Positions 1 to 6,048 of a stretch of 28,073 nt of DNA are shown here, piece by piece. The first letter of the stretch is position 1, and every line of letters begins with the position of its first letter. The notes below the pieces were generated by a model that worked only from the letters and a program-made list of their open reading frames with translations, had not been told where the DNA came from and ran no database searches. The position numbers and the translations under genes were made by a program. Source of the DNA: Megasphaera sp. UBA5897 (lineage in GTDB: Bacteria > Bacillota > Negativicutes > Veillonellales > Megasphaeraceae); assembly GCA_002431345.1 (NCBI GenBank), contig DJEN01000066.1:1-28073 (forward strand). Reading direction: 5' to 3'.

Positions 1-131
1 CAGAGCTTCTGCCTAAAGGGGCAACGGAGGGCATGGCATTTACCATTACGATTGCGCGCAATGAAGAAGAAGAAGAACGCCTGCATCAAGAAATTGCTGC
101 ATTGCGGGACGAACTAGCGCAGCGGGAATAA
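1..131 (+). CDS. DUF3006-like protein, C-terminal end (partial)
   Basis: Open at the left edge; the reading frame starts at base 3 and gives 42 residues before TAA at 129-131. The visible part begins ELLPKGATEGMAF and ends in a charged, glutamate-rich helix. The 'LP.GA.EG' step followed by a charged C-terminal helix resembles the small DUF3006 family (usually about 70-90 aa), often found next to secreted metallo-beta-lactamase-fold or ComEC-like proteins in Firmicutes. No function is established for the family. Only the C-terminal half is visible, so the assignment rests on a short motif and is tentative. Confidence 0.5.
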   Translation, partial: ELLPKGATEGMAFTITIARNEEEEERLHQEIAALRDELAQRE

Positions 132-183
132 ACGCCGCGGGGGGAGAAGATGGACAAAACCATTTTTCTATTCAAGCGACATG

Positions 184-192
184 TGCTATAAT
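184..192 (+). promoter_or_regulatory. Extended -10 promoter of the amidase gene
   Basis: TGC followed by TATAAT (187-192) is a perfect extended -10. No convincing -35 lies 17 bp upstream. It sits inside the first codons of the longest possible amidase frame (ATG at 181), so that ATG cannot be on the mRNA. This supports the GTG at 226 as the true start. Confidence 0.6.
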
Positions 193-225
193 AAATGGCA
201 TGTAACAGAAAGGAAGAAGATAAGC

Positions 226-1404
226 GTGTTCAAAAAATTTTTTATACTTCCGTTCTTGATGATTTTTTGCCTTTGCCCGCTCTTTATGTCGCAGGCAGCA
301 TCTAAAACGGAAATTACCAGTGTGCGAACAGCGACGAGAAATGATGCCAATACGCCGTTTGTGCGTACTGTTTTGGAAGTAAGCAATCGAGTAACGCCGC
401 GGTTATATATTGACAAAACAGGTGAATATATCTACGTTACCCTGCCCAACACCAAGATGGGCAAAACCGTAGCCAAAGAATATAAGGCGAATACCAACGT
501 CGTATCCAAAATATCGCTTACACAGCGGACAAGCGGTACAGATGTCAATTTTAAAGTGCCCAGACCGATTACCAAAAGTGATATTAAAGTATTTTCCCTG
601 CCCGGCATGACGGACAAAAACAAAAGCGGTGCCCGTGTCGTCATCGATATCAATGACAAATCCGGCAAGGTAAAACAGTGGAGCCATTGGAACGACGGCA
701 AAATAGGCATTAATACAGCCGCACAGAAAAAAACAACGGGTACTTCGATAAACACGAAGAAAGTAACCATGCCTGCTGTGACGGTGCCTTCGTACAGCAG
801 CAGCCAGTCATACAGCTTGACAAAAGGACTGAAAGGCAAAATTATTGCGATTGACCCGGGCCATGGCGGCAGCGATACCGGCGCGATTGGTTCGTATTCT
901 CAGGAAAAAGACATTACGCTGGCTATTTCTAAAAAAGTCGCAGCTTTGCTGAATAATGCCGGAGCCAACGTTATTATGACGAGAACGACAGACGTCGATG
1001 TATACGCTCCGTATGACGGCGCCGCAGAAGAACTGCAGGCACGCTGCAACATTGCCAATGCTGCCAAAGCAGATGTATTTGTCTGCATTCATATTGATTC
1101 GTATTCGACAGCAGATGCCAGAGGGGTAACGGCATATTACAACAGTAAGACACCGTATGATTACAGCTTGGCAAAATACCTGCACGACCAAAATATGAAT
1201 GCAACGTCCTTCCCAGACCGCGGTGTGCGGACAGCTAACTTCTATGTTCTCCTGCATACCAATATGCCGGCAACACTGCTGGAACTGGGCTTCATTTCCA
1301 ACCCAACGGAAGAAAATGCCCTGAATTCCGAAGCACAGCAGCAAAACTTTGCAGAAAGCATCGTCAAAGGGCTGGCAGATTATTTTGACAACAGCGGTAA
1401 ATAA
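226..1404 (+). CDS. N-acetylmuramoyl-L-alanine amidase, secreted, AMIN + Amidase_3
   Basis: Cleaves the amide bond between N-acetylmuramic acid and the peptide stem during cell-wall remodelling. From GTG 226 (392 aa) the protein starts with a short basic end and a hydrophobic segment ending near SQA-AS, a Sec signal peptide. An AMIN-like beta domain (about residues 26-140) follows, which in this family targets peptidoglycan or the septum. After a Ser/Thr-rich linker comes a zinc amidase_3 domain: DPGHGG with His213, Glu227 (SQEKD), His289 (CIHIDS) and catalytic Glu353 (LLELGF). All four key residues are present. The GTG start has AGGAAG 9 nt upstream and lies downstream of the promoter TATAAT. 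A strong terminator follows, so it is probably monocistronic. Confidence 0.93.
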   Translation: MFKKFFILPFLMIFCLCPLFMSQAASKTEITSVRTATRNDANTPFVRTVLEVSNRVTPRLYIDKTGEYIYVTLPNTKMGKTVAKEYKANTNVVSKISLTQRTSGTDVNFKVPRPITKSDIKVFSLPGMTDKNKSGARVVIDINDKSGKVKQWSHWNDGKIGINTAAQKKTTGTSINTKKVTMPAVTVPSYSSSQSYSLTKGLKGKIIAIDPGHGGSDTGAIGSYSQEKDITLAISKKVAALLNNAGANVIMTRTTDVDVYAPYDGAAEELQARCNIANAAKADVFVCIHIDSYSTADARGVTAYYNSKTPYDYSLAKYLHDQNMNATSFPDRGVRTANFYVLLHTNMPATLLELGFISNPTEENALNSEAQQQNFAESIVKGLADYFDNSGK

Positions 1405-1430
1405 CGAACAACTGTTATGTTTTGAAACAA

Positions 1431-1466
1431 AGCGACTGACTGGATTGACAAAGTCAGTCGCTTTTT
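1431..1466 (+). terminator. Rho-independent terminator after the amidase gene
   Basis: Perfect 10-bp stem AGCGACTGAC / GTCAGTCGCT (1431-1440, 1453-1462), 12-nt loop, then a T run to 1466. Confidence 0.9.
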
Positions 1467-1471
1467 GGTAT

Positions 1472-1479
1472 GCTATAAA
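1472..1479 (+). promoter_or_regulatory. Extended -10 promoter candidate of the aminotransferase gene
   Basis: TGC then TATAAA (1474-1479), just after the amidase terminator. A TTGACA at 1445-1450 is 23 bp away, too far to be a normal -35. The transcript would start near 1487 and meet the hairpin at 1506-1533 before the gene. Confidence 0.45.
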
Positions 1480-1505
1480 AGAAAACAGAATACAAACAGC
1501 GATGA

Positions 1506-1539
1506 AGCCTTGCATGCGTTATGATGCAGGGCTTTTTTT
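1506..1539 (+). terminator. Terminator-like hairpin in the aminotransferase leader
   Basis: Ten-bp stem AGCCTTGCAT / ATGCAGGGCT with one G-U pair (1506-1515, 1524-1533), 8-nt loop, seven T. It lies only 48 nt before the aminotransferase ATG, with a putative promoter on its upstream side. It could be an attenuator, or a second terminator for the upstream unit. Confidence 0.75.
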
Positions 1540-1587
1540 ATGCATTGTATTGCTGCAGACAAACGACAAGAAAAGCGGGGGATTTGA

Positions 1588-2784
1588 ATGTATAATAAAA
1601 CGATGTATGCCTTGGGTTCCAACCGTTCAGCGATTCGCGCATTGTACGACTATGGACAGGAACAAGCTGCTCAAATCGGCAAAGAAAACGTCTACGATTT
1701 TAGCATTGGCAATCCGAGTATTCCGGCACCGGCATGTGTGCAGCGTGAAATGGTACGCTTGGCACAAGAAGAAAATCCAGCAACTATTCATGGCTATACA
1801 CCGGCTCCGGGAGATCCGGCTGTACGGCAGAGTATGGCTGATTATATGAACCAAACCTTTGATGCGCATGTCCGGGCTGCCAATTTTTACATTACGTGCG
1901 GTGCGTCTGCTTCCTTGGCTATTATTATGAAAACCTTGGTGGAAACGGCAGACGATGAAATTATCGTCAATGCGCCGTTTTTTCCGGAATATCGTGTGTT
2001 TGCCGAAAGTGCCGGAGGAAAACTGGTCATTGTGCCGGCAGATACTAAGACTTTCCAGCTGTCTTTGCAAGGCTTGGAACAAGCTATTACTGCGCATACC
2101 AAAGCCGTCATCATTAATTCACCCAATAATCCATCCGGTATCGTATACAGTGCCGATACGCTGCAGGCAGTAGGCACCTTGCTGCGCCAAAAAGAACAGG
2201 AACTGGGACATCCGATTTTCTTGATTTCTGATGAACCCTATCGAGAAGTTATTTTTGATGAGCTGCCTATCCTGTACGTGCCGAAGTTTTATGAAAATAC
2301 GATTGTCTGCTATTCATACAGTAAATCGCTGTCACTGCCGGGAGAACGTATCGGTTATATCTTAATACCGGATGAAGTCAGTCAAAACAAAGAGCTGTTT
2401 ACGGCCGTATGCGGTGCCGGTCGGGCGTTGGGATTTGTCTGCGCTCCTAATGTATTCCAGCGGGTGGTCATGGCATGCCAGGGACAAACGGCTGATATGG
2501 GCATATATGATGCCAACCGCAAATTAATATACGAAGGCTTGACTCGTATCGGCTTTGAATGCGTTTATCCGTCCGGCGCATTTTACTTATTTGTCAAAGC
2601 TCCTGATGGTGACGCCAACGAGTTTATGGAAAAGGCTAAATCACTGAATATCCTAATTGTGCCGGGTGATGAGTTTGGCTGCCCGGGATACTGCCGCATT
2701 TCCTATTGTGTAGACGGCGCAATGATTGCCCGATCACTAAAAGCCTTTGAAAAATTATATGCATCCAGTGAAGAAAACGCATAA
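1588..2784 (+). CDS. Pyridoxal phosphate-dependent aminotransferase, class I/II (AspC-like)
   Basis: Fold-type I PLP enzyme, 398 aa, normal length for cytosolic amino-acid aminotransferases. Visible motifs in order: the N-terminal 'FSIGNPSIPAP' substrate-loop region, the NSPNNPSG turn (about residues 176-183), SDEPYRE with the PLP pyridine-binding Asp, and SYSKSLSLPGERIGYI with Lys246 as the Schiff-base lysine. The C-terminal domain contains the PSGAFYLF segment. The start has GGGGG about 7 nt upstream. It probably transfers an amino group to a 2-oxo acid, but the amino donor (Asp, aromatic or Ala) cannot be read from sequence. No pathway neighbours accompany it: terminators lie upstream and a non-coding region follows. 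Confidence 0.88.
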   Translation: MYNKTMYALGSNRSAIRALYDYGQEQAAQIGKENVYDFSIGNPSIPAPACVQREMVRLAQEENPATIHGYTPAPGDPAVRQSMADYMNQTFDAHVRAANFYITCGASASLAIIMKTLVETADDEIIVNAPFFPEYRVFAESAGGKLVIVPADTKTFQLSLQGLEQAITAHTKAVIINSPNNPSGIVYSADTLQAVGTLLRQKEQELGHPIFLISDEPYREVIFDELPILYVPKFYENTIVCYSYSKSLSLPGERIGYILIPDEVSQNKELFTAVCGAGRALGFVCAPNVFQRVVMACQGQTADMGIYDANRKLIYEGLTRIGFECVYPSGAFYLFVKAPDGDANEFMEKAKSLNILIVPGDEFGCPGYCRISYCVDGAMIARSLKAFEKLYASSEENA

Positions 2785-2840
2785 AAAATACTGGGTATTT
2801 CTGAAAGGTAAAGAATAAACAGATTTAATACATATAATAT

Positions 2841-2926
2841 AAAAAAAGTCAGCTATTGGCAGTACCTCTACGGATTCACACTCGAAAGAGGTGACGCCTC
2901 CGCAGCCAATACCAATAACTGACTAT
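2841..2926 (-). ncRNA. Candidate small RNA with paired 5' and 3' ends
   Basis: Read on the - strand, a good promoter (2933-2961) is followed about 7 nt later by an 83-86 nt unit that ends in seven U. The first 12 nt (GTCAGTTATTGG on the - strand) pair with the last 12 (CCAATAGCTGAC) with one mismatch, so the ends close into one terminator-like stem. Inside, the - strand reading holds two alternative hairpins: ACCTCT / AGAGGT across a 17-nt loop, and GAGG / CCTC. They share bases, so only one can form. No start codon gives a peptide of meaningful length within it. It matches no RNA family I recognise. A type I antitoxin, an orphan trans-acting sRNA or an unknown regulatory RNA are all possible. 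Confidence 0.5.
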
Positions 2927-2932
2927 ACATTA

Positions 2933-2961
2933 AGTATACGTGATTTCTTGAAAAATGTAAA
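2933..2961 (-). promoter_or_regulatory. Sigma-70 type promoter of the candidate small RNA
   Basis: Reading the - strand: -35 TTTACA (2961-2956), 17-bp spacer, -10 TATACT (2938-2933). The predicted start at about 2924-2926 coincides with the first base of the closing stem of the RNA. Confidence 0.6.
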
Positions 2962-3054
2962 TGATAAAAGAAATGAACAACAAGATAAAAATATTGGAAT
3001 ACCATAGTATTTGAATTTTGAAATTTAACAAAGCGCGGCCAAAATAAGCGGCAA

Positions 3055-3098
3055 AACAAAAAATAAGCGGTTTCACGTTGATGTAAAACCGCTTATTT
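3055..3098 (-). terminator. Rho-independent terminator of the tRNA-Arg transcript
   Basis: Thirteen-bp perfect stem AAATAAGCGGTTT / AAACCGCTTATTT (3061-3073, 3086-3098) with a 12-nt loop. On the - strand it is followed by a T-rich tail. It lies 3 nt past the tRNA 3' end. The arm core AATAAGCGG is repeated once more just downstream on that strand (about 3042-3051). Confidence 0.85.
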
Positions 3099-3101
3099 AT
3101 A

Positions 3102-3176
3102 TGGTGCGCCTAGAAGGATTCGAACCTTCGCACCCGGTTCCGGAGACCGGTGCTCTATCCCCTGAGCTATAGGCGC
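3102..3176 (-). tRNA. tRNA-Arg (anticodon CCG)
   Basis: Reverse-strand cloverleaf with encoded CCA. Acceptor GCGCCTA / TAGGCGC, D arm GCTC...GAGC, anticodon stem CCGGT / ACCGG around loop CTCCGGA (anticodon CCG, reads CGG), T arm GAAGG-TTCGAAT-CCTTC, discriminator A. It has its own promoter at 3208-3236 and its own terminator at 3055-3098, so it is a single-gene transcript opposing all protein genes here. Confidence 0.97.
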
Positions 3177-3207
3177 ATGATGTATACTGCACAACGAATA
3201 CTTCACT

Positions 3208-3236
3208 ATAATATCATATGTATGTATAAAAAACAA
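3208..3236 (-). promoter_or_regulatory. Promoter of tRNA-Arg
   Basis: On the - strand: TTGTTT (3236-3231), exactly 17 bp, TATTAT (3213-3208). The start would be about 30 nt upstream of the tRNA 5' end. Confidence 0.65.
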
Positions 3237-3313
3237 GGGTGTATCTGTGACATTTGCAAAAGAGCTTAGAATCCATCCAAGAAGAAGCGGCAGGGTAAAA
3301 CTGTATCATTTGC

Positions 3314-3341
3314 TTGTACAGCGTATACTATTGTATATAGT
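3314..3341 (+). promoter_or_regulatory. Possible distal promoter of etfBA
   Basis: TTGTAC (3314-3319), 16 bp, TATAGT (3336-3341). The -10 lies in a small palindrome ACTAT-TGTAT-ATAGT. Weaker than the proximal promoter at 3375-3403, and untested. Confidence 0.35.
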
Positions 3342-3353
3342 TTGTAAAAAAAT

Positions 3354-3374
3354 CTAATAAATAAGAATTATTAG
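3354..3374 (+). promoter_or_regulatory. Perfect inverted repeat abutting the etfB -35, candidate operator
   Basis: CTAATAA, 7-nt centre, TTATTAG: a perfect 7-bp inverted repeat whose last base is directly next to the -35 of the proximal etfB promoter. The position suits a transcription factor site. The motif is not the Rex consensus and I cannot name the regulator. The region is AT-rich, which raises the chance of a fortuitous repeat. Confidence 0.4.
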
Positions 3375-3403
3375 TTGATTATTTTTTGATGTTATGAGAT
3401 AAT
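3375..3403 (+). promoter_or_regulatory. Proximal promoter of etfBA
   Basis: TTGATT (3375-3380), 17-bp spacer, GATAAT (3398-3403). This gives a leader of about 40 nt to the etfB start. Confidence 0.55.
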
Positions 3404-3451
3404 ATAGATAACAAAGTTGGAATACATTTCTGTTGGTAAGGAGGTATGTAT

Positions 3452-4237
3452 ATGAATATCGTTGTTTTGGTTAAACAAGTACCGGCTGTATCAGATATCC
3501 AAATAGATGCAAAGCAGCATAATCTGGTTCGTGTGGGTGCGCCTTCGATGTTGAATCCTGTTGATGCGCATGCTGTAGAGGCTGGCGTGGCATTGAAAGA
3601 AGCTTTGGGAGGTACTGTTACGCTGCTGACGATGGGGAATGCCATGGCAGGCGAAATAATGCGTGACGGTATTGCTATGGGAGCCGATACGGGCGTGCTT
3701 GTTTCGGACGAACGCATGGCTGGTTCGGATACGCTGGCGACGGGAAAAATCTTGGCAAAGGCGATTGAAAAAATAGGCGGAGCAGACCTAGTACTGACTG
3801 GGAAGCGTTCGACGGACGGCGATACGGGGCAGATTCCTCCTGCAGTTGCACAGCAGCTGGGCATGTCACTGCTTTCCTATGCAGAATCTATTGCTGTGGA
3901 AGGAAATATACTGAAAGGAACCCGCAAGAACCATAATAGTTTGGAAACAGTAACGGTATCTTTGCCAACAGTATGCTCGGTCATGGAAACAATCAATACG
4001 CCGCGGGCACCTAAACTGCGCGGGGCCATGAAAGCCAAAAAAGCTGTATTTACAGTAATGCGTTTGGAAGATTTAGGATTGACACCGCAGGATGTCGGCA
4101 CAGCTGGTTCGGCAACGAGAGTTACGGAACTGTTTGCACCGCAGCCGCATCCAACGGGCATCATGATAGACGGTGCGACCACAGCAGATGCAGTACATCA
4201 GTTGCTGGTTGATTTGAAAACGAAAAAGCTGATATAA
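3452..4237 (+). CDS. etfB: Electron transfer flavoprotein beta subunit
   Basis: Beta subunit (261 aa) of the heterodimeric EtfAB flavoprotein, which carries electrons to or from acyl-CoA dehydrogenases. It opens with the family signature MNIVVLVKQVP. The segment around residues 122-127 reads DGDTGQ. This resembles the DGDT loop of electron-bifurcating EtfB proteins (Acidaminococcus, Megasphaera type), which hold a second FAD and use NADH, rather than the AMP-binding version. Start choice: ATG 3446 is only 1 nt from AAGGAGG, while ATG 3452 sits 7 nt from it and gives the canonical N-terminus. etfA follows 14 nt later in the same operon. No acyl-CoA dehydrogenase gene is adjacent, so its redox partners must be elsewhere. 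Confidence 0.95.
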   Translation: MNIVVLVKQVPAVSDIQIDAKQHNLVRVGAPSMLNPVDAHAVEAGVALKEALGGTVTLLTMGNAMAGEIMRDGIAMGADTGVLVSDERMAGSDTLATGKILAKAIEKIGGADLVLTGKRSTDGDTGQIPPAVAQQLGMSLLSYAESIAVEGNILKGTRKNHNSLETVTVSLPTVCSVMETINTPRAPKLRGAMKAKKAVFTVMRLEDLGLTPQDVGTAGSATRVTELFAPQPHPTGIMIDGATTADAVHQLLVDLKTKKLI

Positions 4238-4251
4238 GGAGGGATGACATC

Positions 4252-5253
4252 ATGGAATGGAATAACGCGATTTGGGTATACTGTGAAATCGTAAACGGTA
4301 CGTTAAGTCCGGTTAGTATAGAGTTATTGGGAAAAGGACGAGAATTGGCCGATACGCGTCATACTCCCTTAGCAGCTGTTGTTTTGGGAAAAGATGCAGA
4401 ACCGATTGCTAAAACAGCTGTTTCGTACGGTGCAGACGGCGCGATTATCGTGCCGCAGTCAGAACTGACAGCGTTTGATGCCGTTCGCTATACGCATGTG
4501 CTGGCAAACTTAGCGAAAAAATACATGCCGAACGTTATTTTAATCGGTGCATCGAATGATGGCCGTGATTTAGGCGGCCGTTTGTCTGCCGCGATGAATG
4601 TAGGCTTAGTAGCAGACTGTATCGATGTATCGTATGAAGGTGAAGACGACACACTGACATGGATACGCCCGGCATATACGGGCAAAGTATTTGTAAAAAT
4701 TCAAACGACGACACGGCCGCAGCTGGCGACAGTCAGTGATAAAATTTTCCGCGGCAATGCACCCGATGCGAGCCGCCAGGGAGAGATTGTGACAGAAACG
4801 GTGGCAAGCAGTGACATTACATCATCCTACCAAATAACGCATGTTGAATCATTGCCGCCGGAAGCGCTGGACGTCAACTTGGAACACGCAGAAATCATCG
4901 TAGGCGCCGGCCGTGGTGTCGGTGATGAAGCGGGGATGCAGAAAGTTCAGGCCTTTGCAGCATCTATTGGTGCCGCTTTTGGCGTTTCCAAACCACTGGT
5001 AGATAATGGCTGGGCAGCGCATGATATTCAAATTGGCATTACCGGCAAAAAAATAGCCCCTAAAATTTATATAGCCCTTGGCATTTCCGGAGCGATTCAA
5101 CACAAATTGGGCATTCAGGATGCAGAACTTATTATTGCTGTCAATAAAGACCCGGATGCCCCCATTTTCCAATTTGCCCATTATGGCATTGTCGGTGATT
5201 TATTTGAAGCACTGCCTGCATTGGAAAAAGAATTGAAGAAACTAAAAAAATAA
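4252..5253 (+). CDS. etfA: Electron transfer flavoprotein alpha subunit
   Basis: Alpha subunit, 333 aa, usual length. The N-terminal domain (about 1-190) packs on EtfB. The C-terminal FAD domain has the signature VGAGRGVG (Gly218-Arg221-Gly222), then WAAHDIQIGITGK, LGISGAIQHKLG and NKDPDAPIFQFAHYGIVGD, which are the conserved FAD-contacting blocks. With etfB it would form the complex that, in butyrate- and caproate-forming Negativicutes, uses NADH to reduce crotonyl-CoA and ferredoxin together; that role is inferred from the family and the EtfB loop. RBS GGAGGG precedes the ATG. The order etfB-etfA is standard. Two hairpins without a clear U tract follow. Confidence 0.95.
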   Translation: MEWNNAIWVYCEIVNGTLSPVSIELLGKGRELADTRHTPLAAVVLGKDAEPIAKTAVSYGADGAIIVPQSELTAFDAVRYTHVLANLAKKYMPNVILIGASNDGRDLGGRLSAAMNVGLVADCIDVSYEGEDDTLTWIRPAYTGKVFVKIQTTTRPQLATVSDKIFRGNAPDASRQGEIVTETVASSDITSSYQITHVESLPPEALDVNLEHAEIIVGAGRGVGDEAGMQKVQAFAASIGAAFGVSKPLVDNGWAAHDIQIGITGKKIAPKIYIALGISGAIQHKLGIQDAELIIAVNKDPDAPIFQFAHYGIVGDLFEALPALEKELKKLKK

Positions 5254-5280
5254 TACAACTATATATAGCTATAATTGATA

Positions 5281-5310
5281 CAGAGCCGCCGCACACAAAC
5301 GACGGCTCTG
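5281..5310 (+). terminator. Hairpin downstream of etfA (terminator or 3' stabiliser)
   Basis: Perfect 8-bp stem CAGAGCCG / CGGCTCTG (5281-5288, 5303-5310) with a 14-nt loop, 27 nt after the etfA stop. There is no T run, so intrinsic termination is doubtful; it may protect the mRNA 3' end. A TATAAT at 5270-5275 lies just before it, without a -35. Confidence 0.4.
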
Positions 5311-5319
5311 CTGCATATT

Positions 5320-5344
5320 GGAGCTGTTTTATGATGGCAGCTCC
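5320..5344 (+). other. Hairpin hiding an SD and an ATG
   Basis: Perfect 7-bp stem GGAGCTG / CAGCTCC with an 11-nt loop. The GGAG that would serve as ribosome-binding site is in the stem and the ATG at 5331 is in the loop. It could control the tiny ORF at 5331-5438, or simply be a second post-etfA hairpin. Confidence 0.4.
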
Positions 5345-5438
5345 TATGGGACTGAACCCAAAGTCAATAATACAAAGACAGCGCGCCAAGAGGCACTATT
5401 CTTTTGCAGGAGACGAGGGAAAACGAAGACGCATATGA
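5331..5438 (+). CDS. Possible 35-residue basic small protein
   Basis: ATG ATG start with GGAG 7 nt upstream, 35 codons, TGA at 5436-5438. The product starts MMAAPMGLNP, is Arg/Lys-rich and ends KRRRI. It matches no family I know. The stop overlaps the extended -10 of the next gene. Support is only an RBS-ATG pair and basic composition. Intergenic DNA often yields ORFs this short by chance, so it stays a weak candidate. Confidence 0.2.
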   Translation: MMAAPMGLNPKSIIQRQRAKRHYSFAGDEGKRRRI

Positions 5439-5444
5439 TATAAT
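5436..5444 (+). promoter_or_regulatory. Extended -10 promoter of the PH-domain gene
   Basis: TGA then TATAAT (5439-5444), a perfect extended -10 with no recognisable -35. It gives a leader of about 85 nt in which GCTGCCG (5468-5474) can pair with CGGCGGC (5498-5504) with one G-U. Confidence 0.55.
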
Positions 5445-5536
5445 AAAACTATTCAATACATTGCAGCTGCTGCCGTATTCAGAGACGTTTGGGCTCGCGG
5501 CGGCATGGCATAGACGCGCAAAAGGAGGGAGTACCT

Positions 5537-5917
5537 ATGGGATTTTTTAATGGACTAATGGGCAATGCCAGTGAAATTGATGCAGAAGAAGTACGGGAAA
5601 AATATTCGCCGATGCTCATGCGGGGAGAACGAATTAATCAAGCTTATAAAATTATTCGGGATATGTGGATTTTTACCAACTGCCGTTTGATTATCGTCAA
5701 CGTGCAGGGCATGACCGGAAAGAAAGTCGAGTATCATTCTATTCCGTATCACAACATTACCCATTTTGCTGTAGAATCGGCCGGTAATTTTGATTTGGAT
5801 GCGGAGCTAAAAATATGGGTCAATGGCATGGGGCCGGAAGCGATTACGCAAAAATTCAGTACAGATACCAATATTTACAGGATTCAGGCGTTGTTGGCGG
5901 CGTATATAATGGGTTGA
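5537..5917 (+). CDS. Bacterial PH domain (bPH_1-like) protein
   Basis: Small protein of 126 aa, essentially one domain, matching the bacterial pleckstrin-homology family (PF08000 type). Its typical features are visible: a short helical N-terminus, 'GERINQAYKIIRDMWIFTNCRLIIVNVQG' giving strands around the conserved F-T-N-x-R-L/I-I core, and the 'YHSIPYHNITHFAVESAG' segment with the usual 'IP...I..F..E' pattern. Members have no catalytic residues and their function is unknown. The start at 5537 is set by AAAGGAGGG 7 nt upstream; an in-frame upstream codon at 5489 lacks an RBS. It is flanked by its own promoter and by the pyrK promoter, so it appears monocistronic. Confidence 0.85.
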   Translation: MGFFNGLMGNASEIDAEEVREKYSPMLMRGERINQAYKIIRDMWIFTNCRLIIVNVQGMTGKKVEYHSIPYHNITHFAVESAGNFDLDAELKIWVNGMGPEAITQKFSTDTNIYRIQALLAAYIMG

Positions 5918-6004
5918 AGCAGTTGAATGCGTCATGATCGTGCCTGTTTTTTGGGTACGACATCGATTTATGCGTGCAGATACATGCATTTATAGCATAA
6001 AATA

Positions 6005-6013
6005 TGGTACAAT
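6005..6013 (+). promoter_or_regulatory. Extended -10 promoter of pyrKD
   Basis: TGG then TACAAT (6008-6013). The best -35 at 17 bp is TGCATT (5985-5990), weak. It gives a short leader of about 29 nt. No PyrR-type leader hairpins are visible. Confidence 0.5.
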
Positions 6014-6048
6014 ACTCTCAGAATAGGAAAGGGAAGGATGGAGAACAG

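Noticed and set aside
150..191. 13-codon ORF with a G-rich SD upstream of the amidase
   Set aside because: It runs through the -10 of the amidase promoter and is too short to support.
808..1515. 235-codon - strand frame opposite the amidase gene
   Set aside because: It is the mirror of a gene with clear catalytic motifs and has no recognisable domain. The same holds for the other long - strand frames, such as 10313-11149 opposite purM/purN.
2933..2942. GTATACGTG match to the purE palindrome, in the small RNA promoter
   Set aside because: Only half the palindrome matches and it coincides with the -10 box, so the similarity is probably chance.
2868..3059. 63-codon - strand frame rich in Phe/Tyr, a possible hydrophobic toxin next to the small RNA
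   Set aside because: It spans the small RNA promoter and the RNA itself, has no convincing RBS, and its Phe/Tyr content follows from AT-rich DNA.
3042..3070. Direct repeat AATAAGCGG near the tRNA terminator, a possible tRNA attachment site
   Set aside because: It lies beyond the tRNA 3' end, is part of the terminator arm, and no integrase or element boundary is near.
3446..3451. ATG 3446 as start of etfB
   Set aside because: It is 1 nt from the SD; ATG 3452 has proper spacing and yields the canonical EtfB N-terminus.
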